Positions 27,176 through 36,175 of a stretch of 64,000 nt of DNA are shown piece after piece. The notes beneath the pieces were generated by a model. The model saw only the letters and a program-made list of their open reading frames with translations. It made no database searches and was not told the DNA's origin. The stretch comes from Roseiarcus sp963741845. GTDB taxonomy: Bacteria > Pseudomonadota > Alphaproteobacteria > Rhizobiales > Beijerinckiaceae. The first letter of the stretch is position 1. The number at the start of each line of letters is the position of its first letter. The DNA is taken from assembly GCA_963741845.1 (NCBI GenBank), contig CAVUJV010000006.1, forward strand, positions 124,001-188,000, given 5' to 3'. Made by a program: the position numbers and the translations under genes.

Positions 27176-27674
27176 GGCCGATCGTCCGCATGAAGAGCGC
27201 CTCTTCGGCGACAAGCTCTTCGGCCACGGGCTGACGAACGTCGAGCCCGTGCAGGATCAGCCGCTGCGGCTCAGCCTCCTCGACGCCGGTCGGCAATGTG
27301 CCCGGCAGAAGGCTTGCGAGGGCGAGAAACGCATCGCGCGCGACGCCCGGCTCAAGGCGCAGGGGCGCCGCGACGAAGCCCGGTTGCAAATCCATGTTCG
27401 GACTGAGCGCCCGCCGCGCCACGTCGAGGCCCGAGCGCAAGGCCAGCCGCAGGAAGTCGAGGCCGAATGCGAAAGCCGCTGCCGGCCGCACGGGCGCGGT
27501 GGAGGCCGGAAGGAGACGGAGGCTGACCCAGGATGCCGCGGCCGCCGCCGCCAGGGCGACCGGCAGGTCCTTCGGATTGAGACCGGAGATGGCAAGCCAC
27601 AGCAGGAAGAAGCATGCGAATCGCGTCGCGGTCGCGCGCCCGCGTCCTCCGGCCGCTGGCGCTGGCCCGCTCAC
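27168..27674 (-). CDS. mrpE: Na+/H+ antiporter subunit E
   Basis: 168-aa MnhE subunit: two N-terminal helices (CFFLLWLAISGLNPKDLPVA), then the cytoplasmic domain with DVARRALSPNMDLQPGFVAA and LASLLPGTLPTGV, the MrpE core motif, and LILHGLDV near the end. GTG 27674 gives the normal length and has GAGG about 10 nt upstream; the in-frame ATG at 27755 would add an unlikely 27-residue arginine-rich leader. It is the first gene of the seven-gene antiporter operon. Confidence 0.85.
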   Translation of the reverse strand: MSGPAPAAGGRGRATATRFACFFLLWLAISGLNPKDLPVALAAAAAASWVSLRLLPASTAPVRPAAAFAFGLDFLRLALRSGLDVARRALSPNMDLQPGFVAAPLRLEPGVARDAFLALASLLPGTLPTGVEEAEPQRLILHGLDVRQPVAEELVAEEALFMRTIGRD

Positions 27675-27851
27675 GGATCGGGCCTCACGTCCGCGCGACG
27701 CAGCGGGCGGATCGGAATATCGGCGCCCCCTGAAGGCGCGATCGGTCGATCCCATTGCCGTCGTCGCATGCGAAAGCTCTTGCCCCGAGGGTTCATCGAC
27801 AAGGCACGGCTATCACATTCATCGATGTCCGGGCAACGCGGCCCCGGCGTC

Positions 27852-29979
27852 TCACCCGCGCCGGTAGATCGCGCCGGTCAGAAAATCCGGCCAGTCGCGC
27901 TCGAAGAAGGGCCGGTCGTTGCGGTCGCGGCGGCGGATCGGTCGCGGGTCGCAATGGAATCCTCCAGAGTCGAGCCGGACGAAAATCTGCTCGTCCCGAT
28001 CTTCCGCGCGTTCCGGGAATGAAGCGACAGGCTTCGAGCGCGCCCCTGCGCGAATCCGGAACGCGGTCTCCCTTCGCGTCGCAGATGGCGCGCGCGCCGC
28101 GGCTCCCTCCGCCTCGCTCGACATAGAAGGCGAGCGCGGTCAGCACCGCTTCGGAGACGAGCGCCGTCTGCCGCCACTGCAAGGCGCGCGCCGCTTCGTA
28201 GGCGCCATCGAAGGCGACGCCCTGCTGGCGGATCGTTTCGTTCAGAGCGCGCGCCGCTTGCGCGGCGGCCTTCACTTCGTTTGCGGAGCACAGAATTCCC
28301 GCATGATCGCTCATCCGGGTCTGGACTTCCTTGCGGATCGCCTTGGCGGTCAGCGCGCTTTCGGGCTTCAACACGTCGAAAATCCGCTCCACCGCTTCGC
28401 CGACGAGATCGCGCGCGGAGTCTGTCGGGAGACGTTGCGAGCGCGTCGCCGCGATATGTTCCGCACAACGCGAACCAAACACCTGGCCGGCGTTCAGCGC
28501 CGCGCCGCCCGGGCGCGTCACGCCATGCGTGCCCGCCGCCTCGCCGACGGCGTAGCAGCCTTCGAGACTCGTCGCGCCCCAGATGTCGACGGCGAGGCCG
28601 CCGTTCATGTGCTGGTTGTTGATCGCGAATTCCAGCGGGTCGCGCGTGATGTCGTATTTGTAGCGCTTGTAAAGCTCGATCGAGAGCGGGTTCATCTTCC
28701 GCAGGCGGTCGATCGGCTTTTCGAGCAGCGCGCCGCTGTTGGCGAGATAGGCGCGAACATCGTCGTCGAGCCGGTCGAGACTGAAGTCCGCGTCGCCCGC
28801 GACGGGCAGCGGGTTGCGATTGAAGTCCATGAAGACCTTGCGGCCCGCCTGCGTCTCGCGAAACACGGCGAGGTCGAGCAGGCTCGAGCCGAAGTCGAGC
28901 ATCCGGGTCGCGTGGAAGGGCCACTGATAGCCCTTGCGAAAGATGTTCGAGGCGAGCTCCTGCGTGGTCCGGTAATAGTCGGCGAGGAAATTGCGCTCGA
29001 CGCCTCGGGAGTCGCGCGAGAAAATATAGGGCATCGCCTGGACATAGGTGCCCGACAGATTCCACGGGAAACCGTCGCGCGACGTGCCGATGCCGAACTG
29101 GCTTTCGGTGAGATTGACCGCCTCGACGCCCGCTTCCAGCGCGAGGCCGAGCGAGCCGAAGCAATGCCGCGGATAGACGCTGTCGCGATAGAGCTCGCCC
29201 GGACCTCCGGTCGCGATGACGACGGAACCCGCGAGAAAGACGGTCAGGCCCAGGGGATTGTGCGGTCCGCGATGGCGCGGACGCATGGCGAGGACGCCGA
29301 CGGCGCGGCGGGTTCCGCCCTCGGAATCGACAAGGAGCCGAACGCCGGTCGTCTGGTTGAAGATCGGGACGTTCAGCCGGATCGCCTCGTTGGCGAGGGC
29401 CTGAACCATGAGCCGGGAGGTGCGCGGCCCGCAGCTCGTCGCCCGGCCGGTCTCGTCGTGATCGGTCTGATAGCGCAGCGCGCCGCCGAGCCGATCCTGC
29501 GGCAGGGGCAGACCCATGAATTGCAGGGTGGAGAGCGCGCGCAGCGATCCCACGGCCTCGACATAGGCGGTATCCTCGTCCATCGCGCCGCCCGCGCCCA
29601 GCGCGTCGGCCATGGCGCGGAAGTCGTCGCCGCCGCCGGCGCCGTTCGCGGTGTGGAGCGTCTGCTTGTCGGAGCCGGAGCAGGCGGAGGTTCCGCCGAA
29701 GGCGCTCTGGGTCGCGACCACGACCTCGACGTCGCGCCGCTTCATCTCGACCGCCGCGCGAAGGCCCGCCGCTCCGCTGCCGAGCACGAGCGCCTCGCAA
29801 CGATGGACAGGTACGACGAAGCCCCGGACCGTGAGGGTCTCGTGCGCGGGCTTCTCGCCGGGGAGCCGCGGCATCGGGACATCGGTGAGCCGATCGAGGA
29901 TCTCCTGGGGGACCGTTGCGCTCAAGAGCTTTCCATGAAGCTGGGGGTTGACGGATCGGACAAACGCCGCTAGGAACAA
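27852..29979 (-). CDS. FAD-dependent oxidoreductase, succinate dehydrogenase/fumarate reductase flavoprotein type, one frameshift
   Basis: About 708 aa after correction. The dinucleotide-binding motif LVLGSGAAGLRAAVEM near residue 65, TSACSGSDKQTLH after it, VIATGGPGELYRDSVYPRHC and NGGLAVDIWGATSLEGCYAVGEAAG (read in pieces) are flavoprotein-subunit features. The C-terminal domain follows. The frame breaks at about 28012-28017; removing one C continues to DRDEQIFVRLD and ends GAIYRRG at TGA 27852. No iron-sulfur or membrane-anchor partner is adjacent, so it is not a respiratory complex; the substrate is unknown. It diverges from the LacI gene. The start is uncertain: TTG 29979 touches an operator, and TTG at about 29928 is an alternative. 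Confidence 0.8.
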
Positions 29980-29993
29980 TTAGCACGTTCCAA
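29980..29993. promoter_or_regulatory. Operator-like site 1 (LacI type)
   Basis: TTAGCACGTTCCAA, an imperfect palindrome around a central CG, the layout typical of LacI-family operators. It is the exact reverse complement of the site at 30067-30080. It lies at the extreme 5' end of the flavoprotein gene. Confidence 0.65.
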
Positions 29994-30066
29994 AAGATGG
30001 CGCAACGACCTCATATTATCGCTGAACGAATGCGGGGAAATTGGCGGTCGAAGAAGCGAAAACGAA

Positions 30067-30080
30067 TTGGAACGTGCTAA
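30067..30080. promoter_or_regulatory. Operator-like site 2 (LacI type)
   Basis: TTGGAACGTGCTAA, exact reverse complement of 29980-29993, centre-to-centre distance 87 bp. It lies 15 nt before the ATG of the LacI-family gene, where binding would block its own transcription. Two matching sites flanking the divergent promoters allow joint repression, possibly through looping. Confidence 0.65.
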
Positions 30081-30095
30081 ATAGTGGAAGCGGCG

Positions 30096-31163
30096 ATGAC
30101 CGAGGATGCGCAGAGGGAGATGGAGGCTCGCGGGGCTCGCGCGACCATCGTCGACGTCGCGCGCCGCGCCGGAGTTTCGAAATCGACAGTTTCGCTGGTG
30201 CTCGGCGGAAGCTCGCTGGTCGCGGAATCGACGCGCGAGCGCGTGGCCGACGCGATGACGGAGCTCGGCTACATCTATCATCGTGGCGCGGCCACGCTGC
30301 GCGGCGCCAAGTCGGGCGTGATCGGCATGGTCATCAACGACCTGTCGAACCCCTTCTATGTCGAGCTTGCGATCGGCATCGAGCAGGCCTGCCAGGGCGG
30401 CGCCTATATCCCCTTCCTCGCCAACACCGCCGAAAGCCCGATCCGGCAACAGCAGGTGATCCGGTCGATGCGCGAGCACGGCGCGGCGGGTCTCGTGCTG
30501 GCGCCGGCGATCGGCACGTCGCTTGCGGACCTGAAGCCGCTGGTCGCCGGTCTTCCGGTCGTCCAGGTCATGCGGCGCCTGCCGGGCCTGAAGGCCTCGC
30601 TGGTCGCGCCGGAGAACCGGGAAGGCGCCCGCAAGGCGACGGCTCATCTCATCGCGAAGGGACACAGCCGCATCGCTTTCGTCGGCGGCATGGCGTCGAT
30701 GTTCGTCCGCGAGGAACGGCTGGCCGGCTATCGGCTGGCGCTGGAGGAAGCGGACATTCCTTTCGATCCTTCGCTGGTGATCGAAACGACGACCAACTAT
30801 TCCGGAGGCGAGGGCGCCCCGGCGAAGCTCATGAACCTGCCAGCGCCGCCGACCGCGGCCCTCTGCTTCAACGACGTCGTCGCGATCGGGCTCATGCGAG
30901 CCTTGACCGAGGCGGGCGTTGCGGTCGGTCGGGATTTCGCGGTGATCGGCTTCGACGACATCGAGGAGGCGCGGCACACGTTTCCCGCGCTCACAAGCGT
31001 CGCCGTCAACGGCCGGGATCTCGGCTCCCGCGCGGCGCAGCTTCTGATGCGGCACCTCGCGAGCGGCGATTTCGAGCCTGAAACGGTGATCTGCCCGACG
31101 ACGCTGACGGTTCGCGAATCGTGCGGGCGCAGAGATTCGAACAAGAGGAGAGGCGCGGCGTGA
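30096..31163 (+). CDS. LacI-family transcriptional regulator
   Basis: 355-aa repressor. The helix-turn-helix TIVDVARRAGVSKSTVSLVL and hinge STRERVADAMTELGY are followed by a periplasmic-binding-protein-like effector domain with IGMVINDLSNPFYVEL and the dimer-interface motif IAFVGG. PTAALCFNDVVAIGLMRAL and VIGFDDIEEA are conserved sugar-pocket elements. The effector is presumably a sugar or glycoside but cannot be read out. ATG 30096 is chosen (GGAAG upstream); GTG 30084 is in frame too. It is followed by Gfo/Idh with a GTGA overlap, so regulator and catabolic genes form one operon. Confidence 0.92.
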   Translation: MTEDAQREMEARGARATIVDVARRAGVSKSTVSLVLGGSSLVAESTRERVADAMTELGYIYHRGAATLRGAKSGVIGMVINDLSNPFYVELAIGIEQACQGGAYIPFLANTAESPIRQQQVIRSMREHGAAGLVLAPAIGTSLADLKPLVAGLPVVQVMRRLPGLKASLVAPENREGARKATAHLIAKGHSRIAFVGGMASMFVREERLAGYRLALEEADIPFDPSLVIETTTNYSGGEGAPAKLMNLPAPPTAALCFNDVVAIGLMRALTEAGVAVGRDFAVIGFDDIEEARHTFPALTSVAVNGRDLGSRAAQLLMRHLASGDFEPETVICPTTLTVRESCGRRDSNKRRGAA

Positions 31164-32170
31164 CGACACTTCGTTGGGGCCTGATCGGCGCGAGCACGAT
31201 TGCCGCCGAACATATGATCCGCGCCTTTCGCGCCAACGGCGGCGAAGTCGTCGCGGTGATGAGCGCCAATGCGGAGCGGGCCGCGAACTACGCCGCAAAA
31301 CATCGGATCGCGAAGGCGACGACACGGCTCGAGGACATCGTCGAGTTCGAGCGGACGTCGACGCGGTCTATGTCTCCACCACCAACGAACTGCATCGCGA
31401 TCAGGTCTTCGCCGCGGCGGCGGGCGGAAAGCATGTGCTCTGCGAGAAGCCGCTGGCGCTGACGCTCGCCGAGGCGCGGGCGATGGTCGCCGAATGCCAC
31501 AAGCGCGGCGTCGTGATGGCGACGAACCATCACCTGCGCAACGCCGCGACGCATCGCGCGATGCGCGAGGCGATCAAGCAGGGCCGCATCGGCAAGCCGC
31601 TCTTCGCGCGCGTCTTTCATTCCGTCTATCTGCCGCCCCATCTGCAGGGCTGGCGGATCGAGCGGCCGGAGGCGGGCGGCGGGGTCGTGCTCGACATCAC
31701 GGTCCACGACGCCGACACGCTGCGTTTCGTGCTCGACGACGAGCCATCCGCCGTCGTCGCCATGACGACGCAAGGGGGCATGGGGCGCGCGGACCTGGAG
31801 GACGGCGTGATGGGCGTGATCCGCTTCAGGAATGGCGTGCTCGCCCAGTTCCACGACGCTTTCACCACGAAATACGCAACCACCGGCTTCGAGGTGCATG
31901 GCGAAGAAGGCTCGCTGATCGGACGCGACTGCATGACCCAGGCGCCCGAAAGGCGAGGTGCTCCTGAGAACTTCGGCGGGCGAGGAGATGCTGAAGCTCG
32001 ACCACGAGGATCTCTACGCCCGCTCGGTCCGGCTCTTCCAGCAGGCGGTCGAAGGCAAGGGCGCGCCGGCCGCGACGGGCGAGGACGGCGTCAAGTCCCT
32101 GAGCGTCGCGCTCTCGACGCTCGCTGCGGCGCGGTCGCGCGCCGAAGCGGCAATCGATCTGGCGGTTTGA
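31160..32170 (+). CDS. Gfo/Idh/MocA-family oxidoreductase, two compensating frameshifts
   Basis: About 336 aa after correction. N-terminal Rossmann motif RWGLIGASTIAAEHM, then the EKPLALT motif with the catalytic Lys and GGGVVLDITVHDADTL supplying Asp and His of the active site. Such enzymes oxidise or reduce sugars and inositols with NAD(P). Two indels break it: one base missing at about 31347-31353 (before ADVDAVYVSTTN) and one extra C at about 31942-31951 (before KGEVLLRTSAGEE). Together they restore the frame, and all three segments are conserved. The gene overlaps lacI by GTGA and ends 7 nt before the CoA-transferase gene. Confidence 0.83.
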
Positions 32171-32177
32171 GGCGAGC

Positions 32178-33779
32178 ATGACGAAACAGAAGGTCATTTC
32201 CGCTTCCGAGGCGGCGCGTCTCATCCCGGACGGCGCCATCGTGACGGTCTCGTCCTCGTCGGCGCTCGGCTGTCCCGACGCGGTTCTCAAGGCGGTCGGA
32301 GAGCGGTTCGACGGCGAGGGCCATCCGCGCAACATCACGACGCTGCACCCGATCGCGGCCGGCGACATGTGGGGCGTCAAGGGCGTCGATCATCTCGCCA
32401 AGCCCGGCTGTCTGGCGCGCGTGCTGGCGGGCTCCTATCCGTCGGGGCCGTCCTCGGCGGAGCCGCCGGAGATCTGGAAGATGATCACCGGGAATGCGAT
32501 CCCGGCCTACAACGTCCCGTCCGGCATCCTGTTCGACATCCACCGCGAAGCCGCGGCCAAGCGGCCGGGCGTGCTGACGAAAGTCGGCATGGAGACCTTC
32601 GTCGATTCCGTCCACGAAGGCTGCGCGATGAACGCCAGGGCGGCGGCCGACCCGATCGTCAGCCGCGTCCAATTCGCGGGCGACGACTGGCTCTTCTTCC
32701 CGACGATCACGCCGGAGGTCGCAATCATCCGCGCGACGACGGCGGACGAGCGCGGCAATCTTTCCTACGAGCACGAGGGCGGCATCCTCGGTCCGCTCGA
32801 TCAGGCGCTCGCGGTTCGCAACAATGGCGGGATCGTCATTGCGCAGGTGAAGCGGCTCGCCGCCGCGGGCACGCTGCGTCCGCATGACGTGGTCGTTCCG
32901 GGAATCCTCGTCGACTACATCGTCGTCGCGCCGGACCAGCTCCAGACGACGCATACGGTCTACGAGCCCGCCATTTCGGGCGAGATCTTCCGGCCGCTGT
33001 CCTCCTTCGAGACGCCGAAATTCGACATCGCCAAGGTGATCGCGCGGCGCGTCGCGCAGGAGCTGCGCGACGGCGACGCGGTCAATATCGGCTTCGGCAT
33101 TTCGGCCAATGTGCCGCGCATCCTCATCGAGGAGGGCCGGCACGGCGCGGTGACCTGGGTCATCGAACAGGGCGCCGTCGGCGGCGTGCCGCTGCTCGAC
33201 TTCCAGTTCGGCTGCGCCTCGAACGCCGAGGCGATCGTCCAGTCGCCGCACCAGTTCACCTACTTCCAGGGGGCGGGCTTCGACATGTCGCTGCTCTCCT
33301 TCCTGCAGATCGATCGCTTCGGCTCCGTCAATGTCTCGAAGCTCGGCGTCCGGCCGCATGTGACGGCGGGCGCCGGAGGCTTTGTCGACATCACGGCGCG
33401 GGCGAAGAAGATCGTGTTCTCCGGCTATTTCACCGCCGGCGCGAAGCTCGACGTTCAGGACGGCGCGGTGTCGATCCTGAAGGAAGGCAAGGTGAAGAAG
33501 CTCGTGCAGGCGGTCGAGCAGATCTCGTTCTCCGGCCCCCGCGCGGTCGCGCAGGGCCAGGAGATCGTCTACGTGACGGAACGCTGCGTCCTGCGTCTCG
33601 AGCGCGAGGGCGTGACCGTCACGGAGCTTGCGCCCGGCGTCGATCTCGAACGCGACGTTCTCGCCCAGGCCGAGTTCCCGTTGCGGGTGGCCAACGACCT
33701 GCGCGCGATGGACCCCGCGCTCTTCCGGCCCGAGCCGATCGGCCTGACGCTGCGCCCGAGCGCGGAGACGGTCCCGTGA
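32178..33779 (+). CDS. Acyl-CoA:acetate/3-ketoacid CoA-transferase (single-chain, class I)
   Basis: 533-aa enzyme with fused alpha and beta halves, of the YdiF/propionate CoA-transferase type. It moves CoA from acetyl-CoA or succinyl-CoA to a carboxylic acid. The alpha half contains VGMETFVDSVHEGCAMN. The beta half contains VIEQGAVGGVP, where the Glu is the expected covalent catalytic residue (ENG/EQG motif). In this operon it would activate an organic acid released during catabolism. The stop overlaps the GTG of the crotonase gene. Confidence 0.88.
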   Translation: MTKQKVISASEAARLIPDGAIVTVSSSSALGCPDAVLKAVGERFDGEGHPRNITTLHPIAAGDMWGVKGVDHLAKPGCLARVLAGSYPSGPSSAEPPEIWKMITGNAIPAYNVPSGILFDIHREAAAKRPGVLTKVGMETFVDSVHEGCAMNARAAADPIVSRVQFAGDDWLFFPTITPEVAIIRATTADERGNLSYEHEGGILGPLDQALAVRNNGGIVIAQVKRLAAAGTLRPHDVVVPGILVDYIVVAPDQLQTTHTVYEPAISGEIFRPLSSFETPKFDIAKVIARRVAQELRDGDAVNIGFGISANVPRILIEEGRHGAVTWVIEQGAVGGVPLLDFQFGCASNAEAIVQSPHQFTYFQGAGFDMSLLSFLQIDRFGSVNVSKLGVRPHVTAGAGGFVDITARAKKIVFSGYFTAGAKLDVQDGAVSILKEGKVKKLVQAVEQISFSGPRAVAQGQEIVYVTERCVLRLEREGVTVTELAPGVDLERDVLAQAEFPLRVANDLRAMDPALFRPEPIGLTLRPSAETVP

Positions 33780-34550
33780 GCCCGTATGTCGAACTCGCCT
33801 TCGAGGGCCCTTGCGCGCGCCTTACGCTCAGGCGCGCGGACAAGCTCAATGCGCTCGACCGCGCCATGATCGACGCGCTCTTCGACGCCGCGCGCGCCAT
33901 CGAGGCTTCGCCGCAAGCGCGGGTCGCGATCCTGACCGGCGAGGGCAAGGCCTTCTGCGCCGGCGGCGACATCGCCGCCTGGGGCGGGCTGCCGCCGCTC
34001 GACATGTGGCGGGACTGGACGCGCGCCGGCCATCGCGCCTTCGAGGCGCTGGCGCGCCTGCGCGTGCCCCTGATCGCGGTCCTTTCGGGTCACGCCTTCG
34101 GCGGCGGCCTTGAGCTGGCGGCGGTCGCCGACATCCGCATCGCCGAAGCCGGGATCAGGCTGGGCCTGCCGGAATCGGGTCTCGGCATGGCGCCGGGATG
34201 GTCGGGCACGCAGCGGCTGGTGCGGCGCTTCGGCGCTTCGGTCGTGCGGCGCATGGCGCTCGCCGGAGCGATGTTCGGCGCGGAGGAGGGGCTGGCGCTC
34301 GGACTCGTCGACGAGGTGACGCCGAAGGGCGAGGGCCTCGCGCGCGCCGACGCGCTCGCCGCCGATATCGCCCGGCGCGGGCCGCTCGCCGTCCAGATGG
34401 TCAAGGCGATGATCAACGCCGCGGAAGGCGAGGACCGGGACGCGCCGATCGAGGGCCTGGCCGGCGCGCTGACCGCATACACGGAAGATCTGGCGGAGGG
34501 CGTGGCGGCGTTTCGCGCCAAGCGCGCGCCTGACCTTCGCCGGCCGATAG
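33776..34550 (+). CDS. Enoyl-CoA hydratase/isomerase (crotonase), one frameshift near its end
   Basis: 257 aa after correction. LTLRRADKLNALDRAM, FCAGGDIAAW and GHAFGGGLELAAVADIRIA form the oxyanion hole, with one catalytic Glu in GGGLELA and a second in LPESGLGMAPG, so hydratase activity is expected. In the printed sequence no stop occurs until 35950. Removing one C at about 34533-34535 gives the normal C-terminus APDFAGR with TAG at 34548-34550, followed by an AGGAG site for the next gene. GTG 33776 overlaps the CoA-transferase stop. Confidence 0.85.
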
Positions 34551-34559
34551 GAGCCTGTC

Positions 34560-36086
34560 ATGAACGCGATGTCCCCGATTGCCCTCGACGCCGCCCGGCT
34601 GGAGGCGGCGCTCGCCCGCTTTCCCCGCGACCGCGCCATGTGGATCGGCGGCCGGGAAGCCAGAGGGAACGGCGAGACGATCGAGCGCGCGAGTCCCGCG
34701 CATGGCGTCGTCGTGACCCGCGTGCCGCGCGGACGGGCCGAGGATGCAGAGGCCGCCATCGCCGCCGCGCGCGCCGCTTTCGACAAGGGCCCTTGGCCGC
34801 GCGAGACGGCCTCGAACCGCGCCCGCGTCCTCCTGAAGACCGCCGACCTCATCGACCGCGACCGCGAGATTCTGGCGCTCCTCGATTCGCTCGAATCGGG
34901 CAAGCCGATCGCGCAGGCTCGCGGCGAGATCGAGGGCGCGGCCGACATCTGGCGCTACGCCGCCTCGCTCGCCCGCGAGCTTTCCGGCGAAAGCTACGCC
35001 AATCTGGGTTCGGACCGGCTCGGCTTCGTGCTTCGGGAGCCGATCGGGGTCGTGTCGATCATCACGCCCTGGAATTTTCCGCTGCTGATCGTTTCGCAGA
35101 AGCTGCCCTTCGCGCTGGCGGCGGGCTGCACGAGCGTCGTCAAGCCGAGCGAGATGACCTCGGCCTCGACGCTGCATCTCGCGGGGCTCCTGGCCGAGGC
35201 GGGGCTGCCCGAAGGCGTCTGCAACGTCGTGACGGGCTACGGCCCGGAGGTCGGGGCGCCGATGACGACGGACCCGGACGTCGACATGGTGTCCTTCACC
35301 GGTTCGACCGCGGTCGGACGGGCCGCGATGGCCGCCGGCGCCGCAACCTTGAAGAAGGTCTCGATGGAGCTCGGCGGCAAGAATCCGCAGGTGATCTTCC
35401 CCGACGCCGACATGGACGCAGCCCTCGACGCGGCGACCTTCGGCGCCTATTTCAACGCCGGCGAATGCTGCAATGCGGGATCGCGCCTGCTCCTGCACGC
35501 GAAGATCGCGGACGAATTCCTCGCCGGGCTCGCCGAGCGGGCGAAATCGGTGAAGGTCGGCGATCCGCTCGATCCCGAGACCCGGGTCGGCGCGATCATC
35601 ACCGCGGACCATCTCGGCAAGATCGAGCGCCATGTCGAGGCGGCGCGGGAGGCCGGGGCGAAAGTGCGGGCAGGCGGCGGGCGCCTCTCGTCGAACGGCC
35701 TTTTCATGGCGCCGACCCTCGTCGAGGGGGTGAAGGCTTCGATGCCGATTGCGCGCGACGAGGTCTTCGGGCCGGTCGTCGTCGCGCTCACGTTCGAAAC
35801 GCTGGACGAAGCGATCGAACTGGCCAATTCTACCGCCTACGGACTCTCGGCGAGCGTCTGGAGCCGCGATCTCGACACCGCGGTCGCCGTCGGTCGCGGA
35901 GTCCGGGCGGGGACGATCTGGGTGAACACCTTCATGGATGGAACGCCTGAGCTTCCCTTCGGCGGATACCGGCAGTCCGGGATCGGCCGCGAACTCGGAC
36001 GCAACGCCGTGAAGGACTATACGGAAGAGAAGACATTCCACGTCCACACCGGACCGCGGACGAGCTGGTGGCTCCCGCGGGGCTGA
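34560..36086 (+). CDS. NAD(P)-dependent aldehyde dehydrogenase
   Basis: 508-aa enzyme oxidising an aldehyde to the acid. PWNFPLLIVSQKLPFALAAG and SFTGSTAVG form the cofactor fold; the catalytic Glu is in MELGGKNP and the nucleophile Cys in FNAGECCNAGSR. Betaine-aldehyde and vanillin-type dehydrogenases share this layout, but substrate cannot be assigned from motifs. AGGAG precedes ATG 34560. Its place between crotonase and transporter genes suggests it handles an aldehyde formed from the CoA thioester. Confidence 0.9.
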   Translation: MNAMSPIALDAARLEAALARFPRDRAMWIGGREARGNGETIERASPAHGVVVTRVPRGRAEDAEAAIAAARAAFDKGPWPRETASNRARVLLKTADLIDRDREILALLDSLESGKPIAQARGEIEGAADIWRYAASLARELSGESYANLGSDRLGFVLREPIGVVSIITPWNFPLLIVSQKLPFALAAGCTSVVKPSEMTSASTLHLAGLLAEAGLPEGVCNVVTGYGPEVGAPMTTDPDVDMVSFTGSTAVGRAAMAAGAATLKKVSMELGGKNPQVIFPDADMDAALDAATFGAYFNAGECCNAGSRLLLHAKIADEFLAGLAERAKSVKVGDPLDPETRVGAIITADHLGKIERHVEAAREAGAKVRAGGGRLSSNGLFMAPTLVEGVKASMPIARDEVFGPVVVALTFETLDEAIELANSTAYGLSASVWSRDLDTAVAVGRGVRAGTIWVNTFMDGTPELPFGGYRQSGIGRELGRNAVKDYTEEKTFHVHTGPRTSWWLPRG

Positions 36087-36175
36087 TGGGGATAAGGGAT
36101 CGGGAGCCGGGCAACGGCTTCTGAATTCGGCAGCCGGGCCGGTTCCGGCGGAGGCAGCGTAGCAGGAAGGGTACA

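Noticed and set aside
33776..35950. 724-codon crotonase fusion extending over the aldehyde dehydrogenase gene
   Set aside because: The extension is an out-of-frame reading of aldehyde dehydrogenase; one extra C at about 34534 abolishes the true TAG at 34548.
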